Shown: positions 17,081-24,745, counted from the stretch's first letter. The stretch is 51,941 nucleotides of DNA from Acidimicrobiaceae bacterium (GCA_003158855.1 PMLJ01000023.1:1-51941); one strand, 5' to 3'. Made by a program: numbers and translations. The notes: generated from the letters alone by a model not told the origin.

Positions 17081-18253
17081 ATGACTGAAGTTCACTCACG
17101 CCGGCCTGCATTCGGGGCCGTGATCGACCAACTGGGACTGCCGGGGTCACTGCGGCTCATCCCCACCCCTGCACTCGTCTGCGACATTGACCTTCTGACG
17201 GCCAACCTTGCACGCATGGCTGACACGGCGGCGTCCGCCGCCATCGCGCTGCGGCCGCACGTGAAATCGCACAAGTCGGCCTACGTCGCCAGGCGCCAGC
17301 TCGAAGGTGGAGCCGTCGGACTTGCGTGCGCCAAACTCTCCGAGGCGGAGGTCCTCGTCGAGCGGTTGCTCGCCGACGGCTACGAGCCCCGGATCTCGGT
17401 CCTTCTCACCTCGCCCATCGCGGGCGCTGCGTCGGCGAAGAGAGCGTCCCTTCTCGCCGAGCGCTGCGACCTGACGGTAGTTGTCGACCACCCGCAGGGC
17501 GTCGATGAGCTCTCGGCTGCCTTGGGGATCTCCGGCAACCCCCTTTCGGTGCTCTGCGACGTCGACGTGGGGCTAGGGCGCACGGGCGTGGTCGGCCCTC
17601 ACGAGGCGCTGGCCGTCGTGGAGCGGATAGGACAGAGCGCTTCGCTCCGTTTCGCCGGTGTCCAGGGCTACGGGGGCCATCTCCAGCACATCGCCGGGCG
17701 CGACGAACGGCGATCGGCCGCCGGCGAATCCGCGCACCGCCTCCGGGCCGTCATTGAAACCCTGGAGTCGAACGGCCACAGAATTCCCCTGCGCACCGGA
17801 GGGGGCACCGGCACCTCGAGCCTGGATATCGAGCTTGGCGTCCTCAATGAACTGCAGCCCGGGAGCTACGTCTTCATGGACCGCGAGTACCGCGACGCGC
17901 TCGGCGACGACGTAGAGGGAGGCTTCGCCCAGAGCCTGACGATCGCCACCACGGTGATCTCGGCGAATCGACGGGACTTCGTGACCGTCGACGCTGGATT
18001 GAAGGCCATGGCCACCGACGCCGGCAGCCCCCTCGTCGTCGGGCACGAGCAAGAGTCGCAGTACCACTTCTTCGGCGACGAGCACGGACTTGTCTCGACC
18101 GGACCCCACGTGACGTTGGGTCGAGGTGACCGACTTGAACTCGTGCCGCCGCATTGCGACCCGACCGTAGATCGTTATGACTTCATGTGGCTCGTTCGAG
18201 GCGACGTGGTCGTCGGGGTGGCCGACGTCGACGCGCGAGGTTGCTCCCAGTAG
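17081..18253 (+). CDS. D-serine dehydratase / D-threonine aldolase-like PLP enzyme
   Basis: A 390-residue fold-III PLP enzyme of the alanine racemase N-terminal / DSD1 group. The pyridoxal-phosphate lysine is K62 within LRPHVKSHKS. The C-terminal beta domain carries PPHCDPTVDRYD, the histidine-cysteine zinc-ligand pair typical of eukaryotic-type D-serine dehydratases. It therefore probably removes ammonia from D-serine, or cleaves D-threonine or a related beta-hydroxy D-amino acid. The ATG at 17081 has GAGG eight bases upstream and starts near the conserved region. It leads a small catabolic run with an isochorismatase-like hydrolase and a broken aminotransferase. Confidence 0.82.
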   Translation: MTEVHSRRPAFGAVIDQLGLPGSLRLIPTPALVCDIDLLTANLARMADTAASAAIALRPHVKSHKSAYVARRQLEGGAVGLACAKLSEAEVLVERLLADGYEPRISVLLTSPIAGAASAKRASLLAERCDLTVVVDHPQGVDELSAALGISGNPLSVLCDVDVGLGRTGVVGPHEALAVVERIGQSASLRFAGVQGYGGHLQHIAGRDERRSAAGESAHRLRAVIETLESNGHRIPLRTGGGTGTSSLDIELGVLNELQPGSYVFMDREYRDALGDDVEGGFAQSLTIATTVISANRRDFVTVDAGLKAMATDAGSPLVVGHEQESQYHFFGDEHGLVSTGPHVTLGRGDRLELVPPHCDPTVDRYDFMWLVRGDVVVGVADVDARGCSQ

Positions 18254-18434
18254 CACCAATCTCGCGAGGCCCGCCGCGCGATCCACCACCCCAAGGACCG
18301 ATCGATGCCGCCGTTCGGATCTTCGGCGACTCGATGGCCTGCGCATCGCGGTCGTTGTATGGTCACTCAGTAGGACGAATCCCGGTAGGCGCCAGCAGAC
18401 CGGTCGGTTCCATGACAATGAGGAGATTCGAAAG

Positions 18435-19046
18435 ATGCCGATCGACCCAACGACCACAGCGGTAGTGCTGATTGAGTACCAGAACGACTTCACGTCTGAA
18501 GGCGGCGCGCTCCACGGAGCCGTCGAAGGGGTCATGACCAAGAACGGCATGCTGAGTAACACCGCCGGCGTGGTGGACGCGGCGCGTCGCGCCGGGGTCA
18601 CCGTTATGCACGCTCCCATCACGTTCCACGAGGGGTACAACGAGATCAGTTCACATCCCTACGGCATTCTCAAAGGTGTGGTAGACGGCAACGCGTTCGT
18701 CAAGGGAACCTGGGGCGCGGCGATTGTGGACGAGCTGGCCCCTCAGGAGGGCGACATTGTCATCGAGGGCAAGCGAGGCCTGGACACCTTCGCCAGCACG
18801 AATCTTGACTTCATCCTTCGCAGCAAAGGAATCAGCACCATTGTTCTGGGCGGCTTCCTCACGAACTGCTGCGTCGAATCGACCATGCGTTCGGGCTACG
18901 AGAACGGCTACCAAGTCATCACCCTGAACGACTGCGTCGCCGCCACGTCGATCGAGGAGCACGACAACGCGCTCGCCTACGACTATCCGATGTTCTCGCG
19001 GCCAATGAGTTCCGCCGAGTTCATCTACGAGCTCGAGGCGTCGTAG
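18435..19046 (+). CDS. Isochorismatase-family cysteine hydrolase
   Basis: A 203-residue hydrolase of the cysteine-hydrolase (isochorismatase/nicotinamidase) superfamily. The triad is readable as D18 in IEYQNDF, K113 in IEGKRGLDTF and C146 in FLTNCCVEST. Substrates in the family include isochorismate, nicotinamide, ureidoacrylate and N-carbamoyl compounds; none can be chosen here. An AGGAG ribosome binding site at 18421-18425 decides the ATG. About 180 bases separate it from the D-serine dehydratase-like gene, so co-transcription is possible but not certain. Confidence 0.85.
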   Translation: MPIDPTTTAVVLIEYQNDFTSEGGALHGAVEGVMTKNGMLSNTAGVVDAARRAGVTVMHAPITFHEGYNEISSHPYGILKGVVDGNAFVKGTWGAAIVDELAPQEGDIVIEGKRGLDTFASTNLDFILRSKGISTIVLGGFLTNCCVESTMRSGYENGYQVITLNDCVAATSIEEHDNALAYDYPMFSRPMSSAEFIYELEAS

Positions 19047-19301
19047 ATCCCAGCGACTGCCTCCCAGGTCGCGCCACCTTGCGGGCCAGCTCAACGAACG
19101 CTGACGCTTTCGCCGTCGTCATCCACCGCGCCATGGTGGCCTTGCGCCACCCAGCAAGAATCAAGATCTCGCGTACGGCGCGGACGTGACCAATCCCATC
19201 TCGATGAGACGCGCTGGCCCATGGAACTCTTCTGGAGCGGCTCGTCACGCCCGACCGACCGCCGCCAAGGGTGCGAAACATGGTTGGCAGTAGCGTGAGA
19301 C

Positions 19302-20546
19302 GTGGGCGAATTCAACTATCCATCCATCGGCGGCACCCAGGACGTCTTCTTCGATCGAAGGAGCTCGTCACTCCTTCCCAGGATCGTGGCTGGGCAGGGC
19401 ACGCACCTCATTGACGAATACGGACGCCGGCTTCTCGATGCCTGTTCGGGCCCGTTTCTGGCGTCGCTCGCCGGCCCCGGGTTCGAGCGCGCGCACCTCA
19501 CCTCGGGGGGCTCTGAGGCCGTCGAGATGGCCCTCAAGTTTCTACGAGCCCACGCGGTCGCGACGGGCCAGTCCCAGCGTTCACACGTAATTTCGCTCGT
19601 GCCCGGCTATCACGGGGCGACTCTTCAGACGATTGGCCTCAACGGCGACGTGAGTGCGCCATTCCTGTGAGGGGAAATGACGGTGTACTCCGCGAAAATC
19701 CCCGCGCCACTCACGTTTCGCGCCCCAAGCCCGTGCGCTGCGGCGTCCACGAGCCTCGCCGCTCCCGAGGAGACAGTTGCCCGCCTCGGTGAAGATCGGG
19801 TACTCGCGTTCGTGATGGAGCCTGTCGGGGGGCAATCCTCAGGAGCCAACATCCCGCACCCTTCGTTTGCGCGCGGTGTTCGAACGATGTGTGATCGATA
19901 CGGCATTGGCCTCGTCTTCGACGAATGCGTCAGTGCGTTTAGGACCGGGTACTTCTTGTCGGCGCACGCCGACCTCGAAGCGCTTCCCGACGTCGCCGTG
20001 CTCGCGAAGGGCCTGGGCGCTGGCTACGCCCCGCTCGGTGCGACGCTCTACTCGGCAGCGCTGGTCGAAGAGCTCGCGGCAACTTCGGGCTTTGTCGTCT
20101 CGCACTCCTACGACGCCAACCCGATCGCGTGCGCCGCCGGGACCGAAGTGCTGGACGAGATCGTCGAGCGAGACTTGATTCCCCACGCCACACGGATGGG
20201 TGATTCCTTGCGCCTCGGACTCGACGAGATCGCGCGCGAGTCGCCGCTCGTTGGCGACGTGCGAGGAAGAGGACTGCTCCTTGCGATCGAGCTCGTCGCG
20301 GACAAGGAGACGCTCGAGAAGTTTCCGGCGGAGATCGACCCGGGAGCAGTGGTCCTTCGCCACGGCCTCGACCACGGGCTACTCTTGTATTCACGTCGCC
20401 AAAACGGGGGCCGATTCGGAGACTGGTTGATGATCGCCCCGCCTCTCGTGGCGGACGATGATGATTGCATCGAGCTTTTGGAAGGGCTTGCCGCGTCGCT
20501 CACCGCCGCCACCGATGACCTGCTCTCGCGACGCCCCGCTTCGTAA
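19302..20546 (+). pseudogene. Class III PLP aminotransferase, broken by an in-frame TGA and a probable internal deletion
   Basis: Two collinear open segments in one frame (19302-19670, 122 residues; then from 19671) make a 415-codon class III aminotransferase interrupted by TGA at 19668-19670. The context PFL-stop-GEMTVYSAKIPAP fits a former TGG tryptophan, one base away. The catalytic lysine is in VLAKGLGAGYAPLG, and cofactor blocks LTSGGSEAVEMALK and FDECVSAFRTG are visible. In addition, LLDACSGPFLASL runs straight into AGPGFERAHLTSGG; family members normally have about 45-60 residues there (the YTYS-type segment), so an in-frame deletion is likely. Downstream ATG 19677 could express a 289-residue C-terminal piece lacking part of the PLP site. 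Recoding of the TGA is much less likely given the second lesion. Confidence 0.82.
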
Positions 20547-20600
20547 AGTCGCACGCTAGGTGTTCTGAGCGGCCCTGACAGTTCACACGAGCAAGTTTGG

Positions 20601-20642
20601 TGGGCGCTGAGGGACTCGAACCCCCGACCTGCTGAGTGTAAA
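20601..20642 (-). repeat. Left attachment-site repeat: 42-bp copy of the tRNA-Val 3' end
   Basis: These 42 bases are identical to 21938-21979, the T-arm, acceptor 3' strand and part of the anticodon arm of the tRNA-Val gene. Identity stops abruptly at 20643. Copies of a tRNA 3' end flanking a short segment are the hallmark of site-specific integration by a tyrosine recombinase. The flank on the tRNA sense strand after the discriminator reads CCA here (20598-20600), unlike the intact gene, which reads CTA. Confidence 0.85.
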
Positions 20643-20747
20643 CGGGAATCGCTCCGTTGTCATATGTCGTCGATGGTCGATTTTGTCGATGTTTACTGGG
20701 TTCTCCGTCGTCCCTCGTCGGTTCTGTCGTGCGCCGTCGGATCTTTG

Positions 20748-20768
20748 TGAGGGATGTTTTGAGGGATG
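20748..20768 (+). repeat. Tandem TGAGGGATG repeats, candidate integrase arm sites
   Basis: TGAGGGATG occurs at 20748-20756 and 20760-20768, 12 bp apart. A third copy lies in inverted orientation at 21832-21840 near the other end of the island. Short repeats just inside both attachment sites, pointing toward each other, resemble arm-type binding sites of lambda-type integrases. No integrase gene remains, so the role is inferred. Confidence 0.4.
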
Positions 20769-20794
20769 GCGCGTGCCCAAAAACATTGACGAGA

Positions 20795-20823
20795 TGTACA
20801 AATGGATGCTGTCGTGTTGTACA
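20795..20823 (+). promoter_or_regulatory. Inverted repeat and -10 box of the toxin-antitoxin operon
   Basis: TGTACAA (20795-20801) and TTGTACA (20817-20823) form a perfect 7-bp inverted repeat with a 15-bp spacer. The right arm overlaps TACACT (20820-20825), a TANNNT -10 box placed six bases before the antitoxin ATG. This is the arrangement expected for an operator at which the antitoxin or toxin-antitoxin complex represses its own promoter. Confidence 0.55.
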
Positions 20824-20831
20824 CTAAAGGG

Positions 20832-21095
20832 ATGAACGTAACTGTGAGCAACCTAAGAGCCCACCTCAGCGAATGGGTCGATCGCGCCAGCTCCGGAGAG
20901 GAAATTCTCGTCACCGATCGCGGTGTTCCAGTTGCTCGTCTTCTTGGCGTGGACGCCGCTCCCCTCCTGGAACGACTCGCCGCCGAGGGTGTCATTGGTC
21001 GAGTTGACCGTATATCGCGACCGAAAGCCACTAATCACCGACGAGTTCCCAGCACCGCGTCGGTAGCCGACCTCGTCACTGAGCAACGTCGGTAA
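20832..21095 (+). CDS. Phd/YefM-type (VapB) antitoxin
   Basis: An 87-residue antitoxin. The N-terminal half has the Phd fold pattern (VTVSNLRAHLSEWVDRA, then EEILVTDRGVPVARL), which dimerises and binds operator DNA. The C-terminal third (ADLVTEQRR) is the usual toxin-wrapping tail. The ATG at 20832 is chosen because the conserved domain begins there and a TACACT -10 box precedes it by six bases; a longer in-frame ATG at 20802 would lie in the operator. It is followed six bases later by a PIN-domain toxin. Confidence 0.87.
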   Translation: MNVTVSNLRAHLSEWVDRASSGEEILVTDRGVPVARLLGVDAAPLLERLAAEGVIGRVDRISRPKATNHRRVPSTASVADLVTEQRR

Positions 21096-21101
21096 CGACT
21101 A

Positions 21102-21524
21102 GTGACAGTGGTCTACTTCGACGCCAGCGCGCTGGTGAAGCTCGTCGTCGGTGAGGAAGGCAGCGACCTCGCCGCCGCTCTCTGGGATGGGTGCGACAGT
21201 GCGCTGTCAAGCCGCCTCTCGTACCCCGAGGTTCGGTCCGCGCTCGCCGCTGCCGCACGAGATCACCGAATCGACACTCGTTCTTTGGGGAAGGTTCAGC
21301 GAGACTGGGAGCGGTTCTGGTCGGCGATCCAACCAGTGGAACTCACCGCTGCAGTCGAGCGTCACGCCGGCGAACTGGCGAGTGCGTACTCTCTGCGAGG
21401 AGCCGACGCCGTTCATTTGGCCAGCGCCCTTGCCATCGAACTCCCTGATCTCATCGTGGCCGTATGGGATCACCGGCTCAGAGAAGGCGTGCTTTCAGCC
21501 GGCCTACGCGTCGCTCCAGCTTGA
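21102..21524 (+). CDS. PIN-domain ribonuclease toxin (VapC family)
   Basis: A 140-residue PIN-domain protein with the four acidic residues of the family: D7 (VYFDASALVK), E43 (SYPEVRSAL), D102 (RGADAVHLASAL) and D123 (VAVWDHRLREG). VapC toxins are magnesium-dependent endoribonucleases that typically cut tRNA or rRNA and are neutralised by the adjacent antitoxin. The GTG at 21102 is used; GTG at 21108 is an equally plausible start. It is the only evident functional cargo, with its antitoxin, of the tRNA-Val mini-island. Confidence 0.9.
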   Translation: MTVVYFDASALVKLVVGEEGSDLAAALWDGCDSALSSRLSYPEVRSALAAAARDHRIDTRSLGKVQRDWERFWSAIQPVELTAAVERHAGELASAYSLRGADAVHLASALAIELPDLIVAVWDHRLREGVLSAGLRVAPA

Positions 21525-21937
21525 CGAAGTTGTTGTCTCGCATTTTTGGGTTGCACTCCCACGCTCGTGGCGAATGGGTGGTCCCAGGCTCGTGGCGTGT
21601 GACACATTGCGGCACCCACCAATGCTTGGCGAAAGGTCAATTCAATTGTGGCCGAATACGACGTTCGTACCAAATTGCCATTGGCGTCCTTGGCCCAAGG
21701 GGCAGCAATAGTTCCATACTGAACAGCCACGTCATTCGAAGCCAATAAGCAAAAACTGCTCCAACGAATCAGCAGGCCAACCTCACTCGTTTCGTTGGCT
21801 TTTCAGGGGTACTCCACTCGCGTAGACAAATCATCCCTCAAGAAAACCTCACTCGTGAGGGTTCCTTTGAGGGAAAGTGCGAATCCATATCGTTGTCCTA
21901 TAGACCAAAAGCCAACAATCACTTGGCCTCTGGTTAG
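21525..21937. other. 413-bp island segment with no confident gene
   Basis: No supported gene is seen between the toxin and the tRNA. On the minus strand a frame around 21640-21745 reads VAVQYGTIAAPWAKDANGNL, which recalls a motif found in secreted actinobacterial proteins, but it has no signal peptide and loses resemblance after about 30 residues, so it may be a gene scrap. An imperfect inverted repeat lies at 21834-21874 (TCCCTCAA ... TTGAGGGA with an inner CCTCAC/GTGAGG stem), containing the inverted copy of the TGAGGGATG motif. Confidence 0.4.
21834..21874. repeat. Imperfect inverted repeat near the right end of the island
   Basis: Arms of about 19-20 bases match with one gap and few mismatches around a TC centre (outer TCCCTCAA/TTGAGGGA, inner CCTCAC/GTGAGG). 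There is no following T-run, so it is not a typical terminator. Its position 60-100 bp inside the attachment site suits a recombinase-binding arm or a hairpin of the former element. Confidence 0.4.
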
Positions 21938-22011
21938 TGGGCGCTGAGGGACTCGAACCCCCGACCTGCTGAGTGTAAATCAGCTGCTCTAACCAACTGA
22001 GCTAAGCGCCC
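21938..22011 (-). tRNA. tRNA-Val (anticodon UAC)
   Basis: On the minus strand, a 74-base cloverleaf: acceptor GGGCGCT/AGCGCCC, D-arm GCTC/GAGC, anticodon stem GCTGA/TCAGC with loop TTTACAC (anticodon TAC), T-arm GGGGG-TTCGAGT-CCCTC (one mismatch tolerated), discriminator A. It reads GUA-type valine codons. The 3' CCA is not encoded (the genomic sequence is CTA). Bases 21938-21979 are duplicated at 20601-20642, marking this gene as an integration site; the gene is still intact because the inserted element restored its 3' end. Confidence 0.95.
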
Positions 22012-22503
22012 GCAGCCAGCAAGCCTAGTTCGCAACCATGGCTGCACCCCTTGAATGCCCTCCACCCCTGAGGTTGACCAACTTCAGATCAAGTACGTCA
22101 TTTCAATCATTCGAAACCAGCGAGGCGCGACGTCAGTCGTCGAGAAGCCGTTGAAGCCAACTTTTCGAGAACCACCAGCCACGTTGGCGGCAACGGGGAT
22201 ATATTCGAAACGTGTGAGAGAAAAGAGGAATATGTCGAAATTCAAACTCTCCAGATGGATACCCTCCACCAGAAAGACCAGGGGCCGGTCGCACGAAGAA
22301 CTTCAGTCCGCCTCTCATCACCCGCGCCACCGGGCTAATCGCTATTGGTCGCGCACACGGTAGTGCCTCGCTCGTCCGCCAATGAGCATTCTTCAGATGA
22401 CGTCGCGCCACGACGGTTCGCAACGCGAACGGGGACGGCCGTGCATTACGGGTGACCAGGACTCGATTAGAGATCGGTGCCAGGAGTGCGCAATGATGCT
22501 TCT
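22012..22503. other. Intergenic stretch upstream of tRNA-Val and the CHAD gene
   Basis: About 490 bp with no recognisable gene. It must contain the tRNA-Val promoter (minus strand) and that of the CHAD gene (plus). A 43-codon plus-strand ORF from ATG 22232, with GAGG four bases upstream, is basic and resembles nothing I know; it is not called. Base composition is less GC-rich than the flanking genes in parts (22080-22250). Confidence 0.4.
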
Positions 22504-23448
22504 ATGAGTAGGAAAACGTCAAAGGAACCTAAGGGGCCCCAAAGCGCGGACGAGTTCGTGCGGTCGCTCTTGAGCTTCGAGGTGGGAAACCTGCTGAAGT
22601 TCGATCCCGTCGCGCGTCAGGGTCATGACCCTGAAGGAATCCATCAGTTACGCGTGAGCGCACGACGCCTGCGATCGGAGCTCAAGATCGTCGCCCCGGT
22701 GTGGAGATCGGCGCCGTTGAAGGACCTTCAGCGAGAGCTCCAGTGGTTCGGCCAGGTGCTCGGAGAACAGCGCGATTTGGATGTGCTTCGCGGTGTGTTG
22801 AGTTCAGTCAACGAGAAGATCTCGCCCCGGATGGACAGTTCGGTCTTCGATCGACTCGATAGAGAGCAGATCGAGAAGAGCAGGCGCGTGGTCGAACTTC
22901 TAGAATCGCAGCGGTATCGTCAGCTGATCGGAACCCTCTCCGAATCGGTGATCCGCCCCCCTCTTCGATCCGTGGCGTGCGAGCCAATGGTTCTCATCTT
23001 GCGCCCGGCGCTCAACGCCGCCCTGACGAAGATCTTCAGCACCGTGGATGACCTCGGACCGGCTCCGTCGAACGAAGACCTCCATCGAATCCGGATCCTA
23101 GCCAAGCGGGGTCGCTACAGCGCCGAAATCTCGAGTCCCCTCTTGGGCAGCGTCGCGAAAGACGTGGGTAAGTCTCTCGAACTCGTCCAGACCGTCCTTG
23201 GGGACTTGCACGACTGCTTGGCAGCGGTGAGCTATCTCGAAGAAGAGAGATCCAGGCTGAACGAGAGAGAGTACGACCCGGGAAAGGCTCTGTCACTTCC
23301 TCCGGCATTGAGGCGACTGGGCGAGTCGATTGAAAGACTGAAGACGCAGTGGCGCGAGCCCCTGGGAGCGGCGCGCGAGCTCAGCGGTTCGATCTCGATG
23401 AGTTCCGTGGAAGGCCTAGATGGTTCCGGCGTTCAACATGAAATCTAG
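22504..23448 (+). CDS. CHAD domain protein
   Basis: A 314-residue, all-helical CHAD domain protein. Conserved basic patches are visible: IHQLRVSARRLRSELK near residues 49-64, a central segment with QRDLDVL, and HRIRILAKRGRYSAE in the C-terminal half, followed by LGDLHD. CHAD domains bind inorganic polyphosphate through these conserved histidine/lysine/arginine residues and are often found with polyphosphate-handling enzymes; none is adjacent here. The start at ATG 22504 is preferred, with GTG 22477 possible. The 3' end overlaps the convergent phosphatase gene by 33 bases. Confidence 0.88.
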   Translation: MSRKTSKEPKGPQSADEFVRSLLSFEVGNLLKFDPVARQGHDPEGIHQLRVSARRLRSELKIVAPVWRSAPLKDLQRELQWFGQVLGEQRDLDVLRGVLSSVNEKISPRMDSSVFDRLDREQIEKSRRVVELLESQRYRQLIGTLSESVIRPPLRSVACEPMVLILRPALNAALTKIFSTVDDLGPAPSNEDLHRIRILAKRGRYSAEISSPLLGSVAKDVGKSLELVQTVLGDLHDCLAAVSYLEEERSRLNEREYDPGKALSLPPALRRLGESIERLKTQWREPLGAARELSGSISMSSVEGLDGSGVQHEI

Positions 23449-24147
23449 GAGCGCTTGGGAAGCGCAAAAGACCGGTCGGCGCAGAACGCTGGAAGAAGTC
23501 ACCAACTCATCGCCCAGGTAGTCCCGCGCCACGGCGCCGGCCTCGCGAACCATGAGAAGTCCGGCGAGGTAGTCCCAGGGATTCAGCGTCGAGTGCTGGG
23601 CGACCCCGTAGACGTCGAGTGAACCGTCGGCAACCAGGCAGATCTCCAGACTCGCCGCACCGAGCGACCGCACCTGTGCCCAACCCAGATGACGCGAGGG
23701 GATGCCCGAGAAACTCATGATTGACTTTCCCACCTCGGTCTGACCACTGCCGCGGATCAACTCGCCGTCGCGGGTGGCGCCGCTCCCCTTCTCCGCCTCA
23801 AAGACCGTCCCCGTCGCTTGGTTCATCACCAGTCCCGCCACGAGCTCGCCCTTACGCATCACCGCCAGACTGGTCGCGAAGAACGGGATGCCGCGGTCGC
23901 AGTTCGTGGAGCCGTCGATCGGGTCGACGACCACCGTCGTCTCTCCGTCGCCGGTGGTGCCGGATTCTTCGCTGACCACCCGATAGCCCGCGCCTCCGAG
24001 AATTCGAAGCGCCACCTCGTCCGCCACGACGTCCAGGTGGTACTGCGTGTCCCTCACCCCGGAGAATCCGCGTCCCTGGTGGGCTTTCACCGCCTCGCCG
24101 ATCTCCAGGGCACACTCGCGAAGGGGGTTGAATATGGAATCGGTCAC
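23416..24147 (-). CDS. Inositol monophosphatase-family phosphatase
   Basis: A 243-residue magnesium-dependent phosphatase of the IMPase/FBPase/CysQ superfamily. The metal-binding motifs are present: EESG (the usual GEE/EE site), DPIDGSTN and, near the C-terminus, NPWDYLAGLLMVREAGA. Possible substrates are inositol phosphates, 3'-phosphoadenosine 5'-phosphate or histidinol phosphate; sequence inspection does not decide. The GTG start follows a leaderless-type TACCGT box and no ribosome binding site. It is divergent from the unknown gene at 24188 and convergent with the CHAD gene. Confidence 0.88.
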   Translation of the reverse strand: MTDSIFNPLRECALEIGEAVKAHQGRGFSGVRDTQYHLDVVADEVALRILGGAGYRVVSEESGTTGDGETTVVVDPIDGSTNCDRGIPFFATSLAVMRKGELVAGLVMNQATGTVFEAEKGSGATRDGELIRGSGQTEVGKSIMSFSGIPSRHLGWAQVRSLGAASLEICLVADGSLDVYGVAQHSTLNPWDYLAGLLMVREAGAVARDYLGDELVTSSSVLRRPVFCASQALLDFMLNAGTI

Positions 24148-24187
24148 GTATTCACGGTAGTTGTATTGGGGACTAACCTAAGTAGTA
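24148..24187. promoter_or_regulatory. Divergent pair of leaderless-type promoters
   Basis: On the minus strand TACCGT (24154-24159) lies six bases before the phosphatase GTG; on the plus strand TAACCT (24174-24179) lies eight bases before the ATG at 24188. Both fit TANNNT and place transcription starts at or next to the start codons. The entire intergenic space is 40 bp, which leaves no room for longer leaders if the two promoters do not overlap. Confidence 0.5.
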
Positions 24188-24745
24188 ATGGCCGCCATCG
24201 ATGTAGCTGGGTTCGTTGCAGACCTCAAAGACCACGCGGTAACCCACGGTTTCCACGTCCACGATGAACGGCATTTCGTCGAGACGTACTCGCTTCGCCA
24301 GGCTTGGGAGGTCGACCTGCACCCCGAGGACGGGTGCGGCGGACCGGTCGATCTTCACATTGAACTCGACGTGGACCCAAGGACGCTGCTGGCGTTCGAA
24401 GACGCCGTGCTTGGTCTGCCCGACGAAGTCGATCCTCCGGACGAGTTTCACTTCCCCCTAGTGTTGACCTGGACGCTTCCGCCCATGCCCCACGGACCGG
24501 ATCTTCTGCGCCTGGCCATCGATCTCGCGCCGATCGGAGGAATTGAGATGCCGCTCGAAGTGACGGCGACCGACTCGTTCGCCTCGCCCACCGAAAGCAG
24601 CGAACGCCGCATATCGATCGTGGCTCGCCGGGCGATCTCGCTGAGTCAGGTCGCGAGGGGCGAGGATCCGCTCTGCGACGTATTTGAACGGGGACGCAGC
24701 GTCAGCGACTTCCTGTTACAGGCCGCCGACTCGTGGCTCGGCTAA
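24188..24745 (+). CDS. Conserved-looking hypothetical protein, acidic, cytosolic
   Basis: A 185-residue protein I do not recognise. It is rich in aspartate and glutamate, with no signal peptide or membrane span. Alternating hydrophobic stretches (VDLHIELDVDPRTLLAFED, FPLVLTWTLPP) suggest a mostly beta or alpha/beta fold. A tail around residues 135-185 is more helical (SIVARRAISLSQVARGE). It has its own leaderless-type start and overlaps the next gene, a putative lipoprotein, by 13 bases, so the two are probably co-expressed. No function is proposed. Confidence 0.65.
   Translation: MAAIDVAGFVADLKDHAVTHGFHVHDERHFVETYSLRQAWEVDLHPEDGCGGPVDLHIELDVDPRTLLAFEDAVLGLPDEVDPPDEFHFPLVLTWTLPPMPHGPDLLRLAIDLAPIGGIEMPLEVTATDSFASPTESSERRISIVARRAISLSQVARGEDPLCDVFERGRSVSDFLLQAADSWLG

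Noticed and set aside
19047-19301. A minus-strand 86-codon frame between the isochorismatase-like gene and the aminotransferase
   Set aside because: Arginine-rich, no start signal and no family resemblance; probably non-coding.
19668-19670. Selenocysteine or other recoding of the in-frame TGA in the aminotransferase
   Set aside because: The family has no catalytic cysteine there, tryptophan fits the site, no SECIS-type hairpin stands out, and a second lesion in the same gene points to decay.
21470-21745. A 91-codon minus-strand ORF starting MASNDVAVQYGTIAAPWAKD
   Set aside because: About 30 residues recall a motif of secreted proteins, but it overlaps the vapC 3' end, lacks a signal peptide and degenerates; treated only as a possible gene scrap.
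22232-22363. A 43-codon basic ORF with a possible ribosome binding site
   Set aside because: No recognisable sequence, short, and in a region likely to hold promoters; insufficient support for a gene call.
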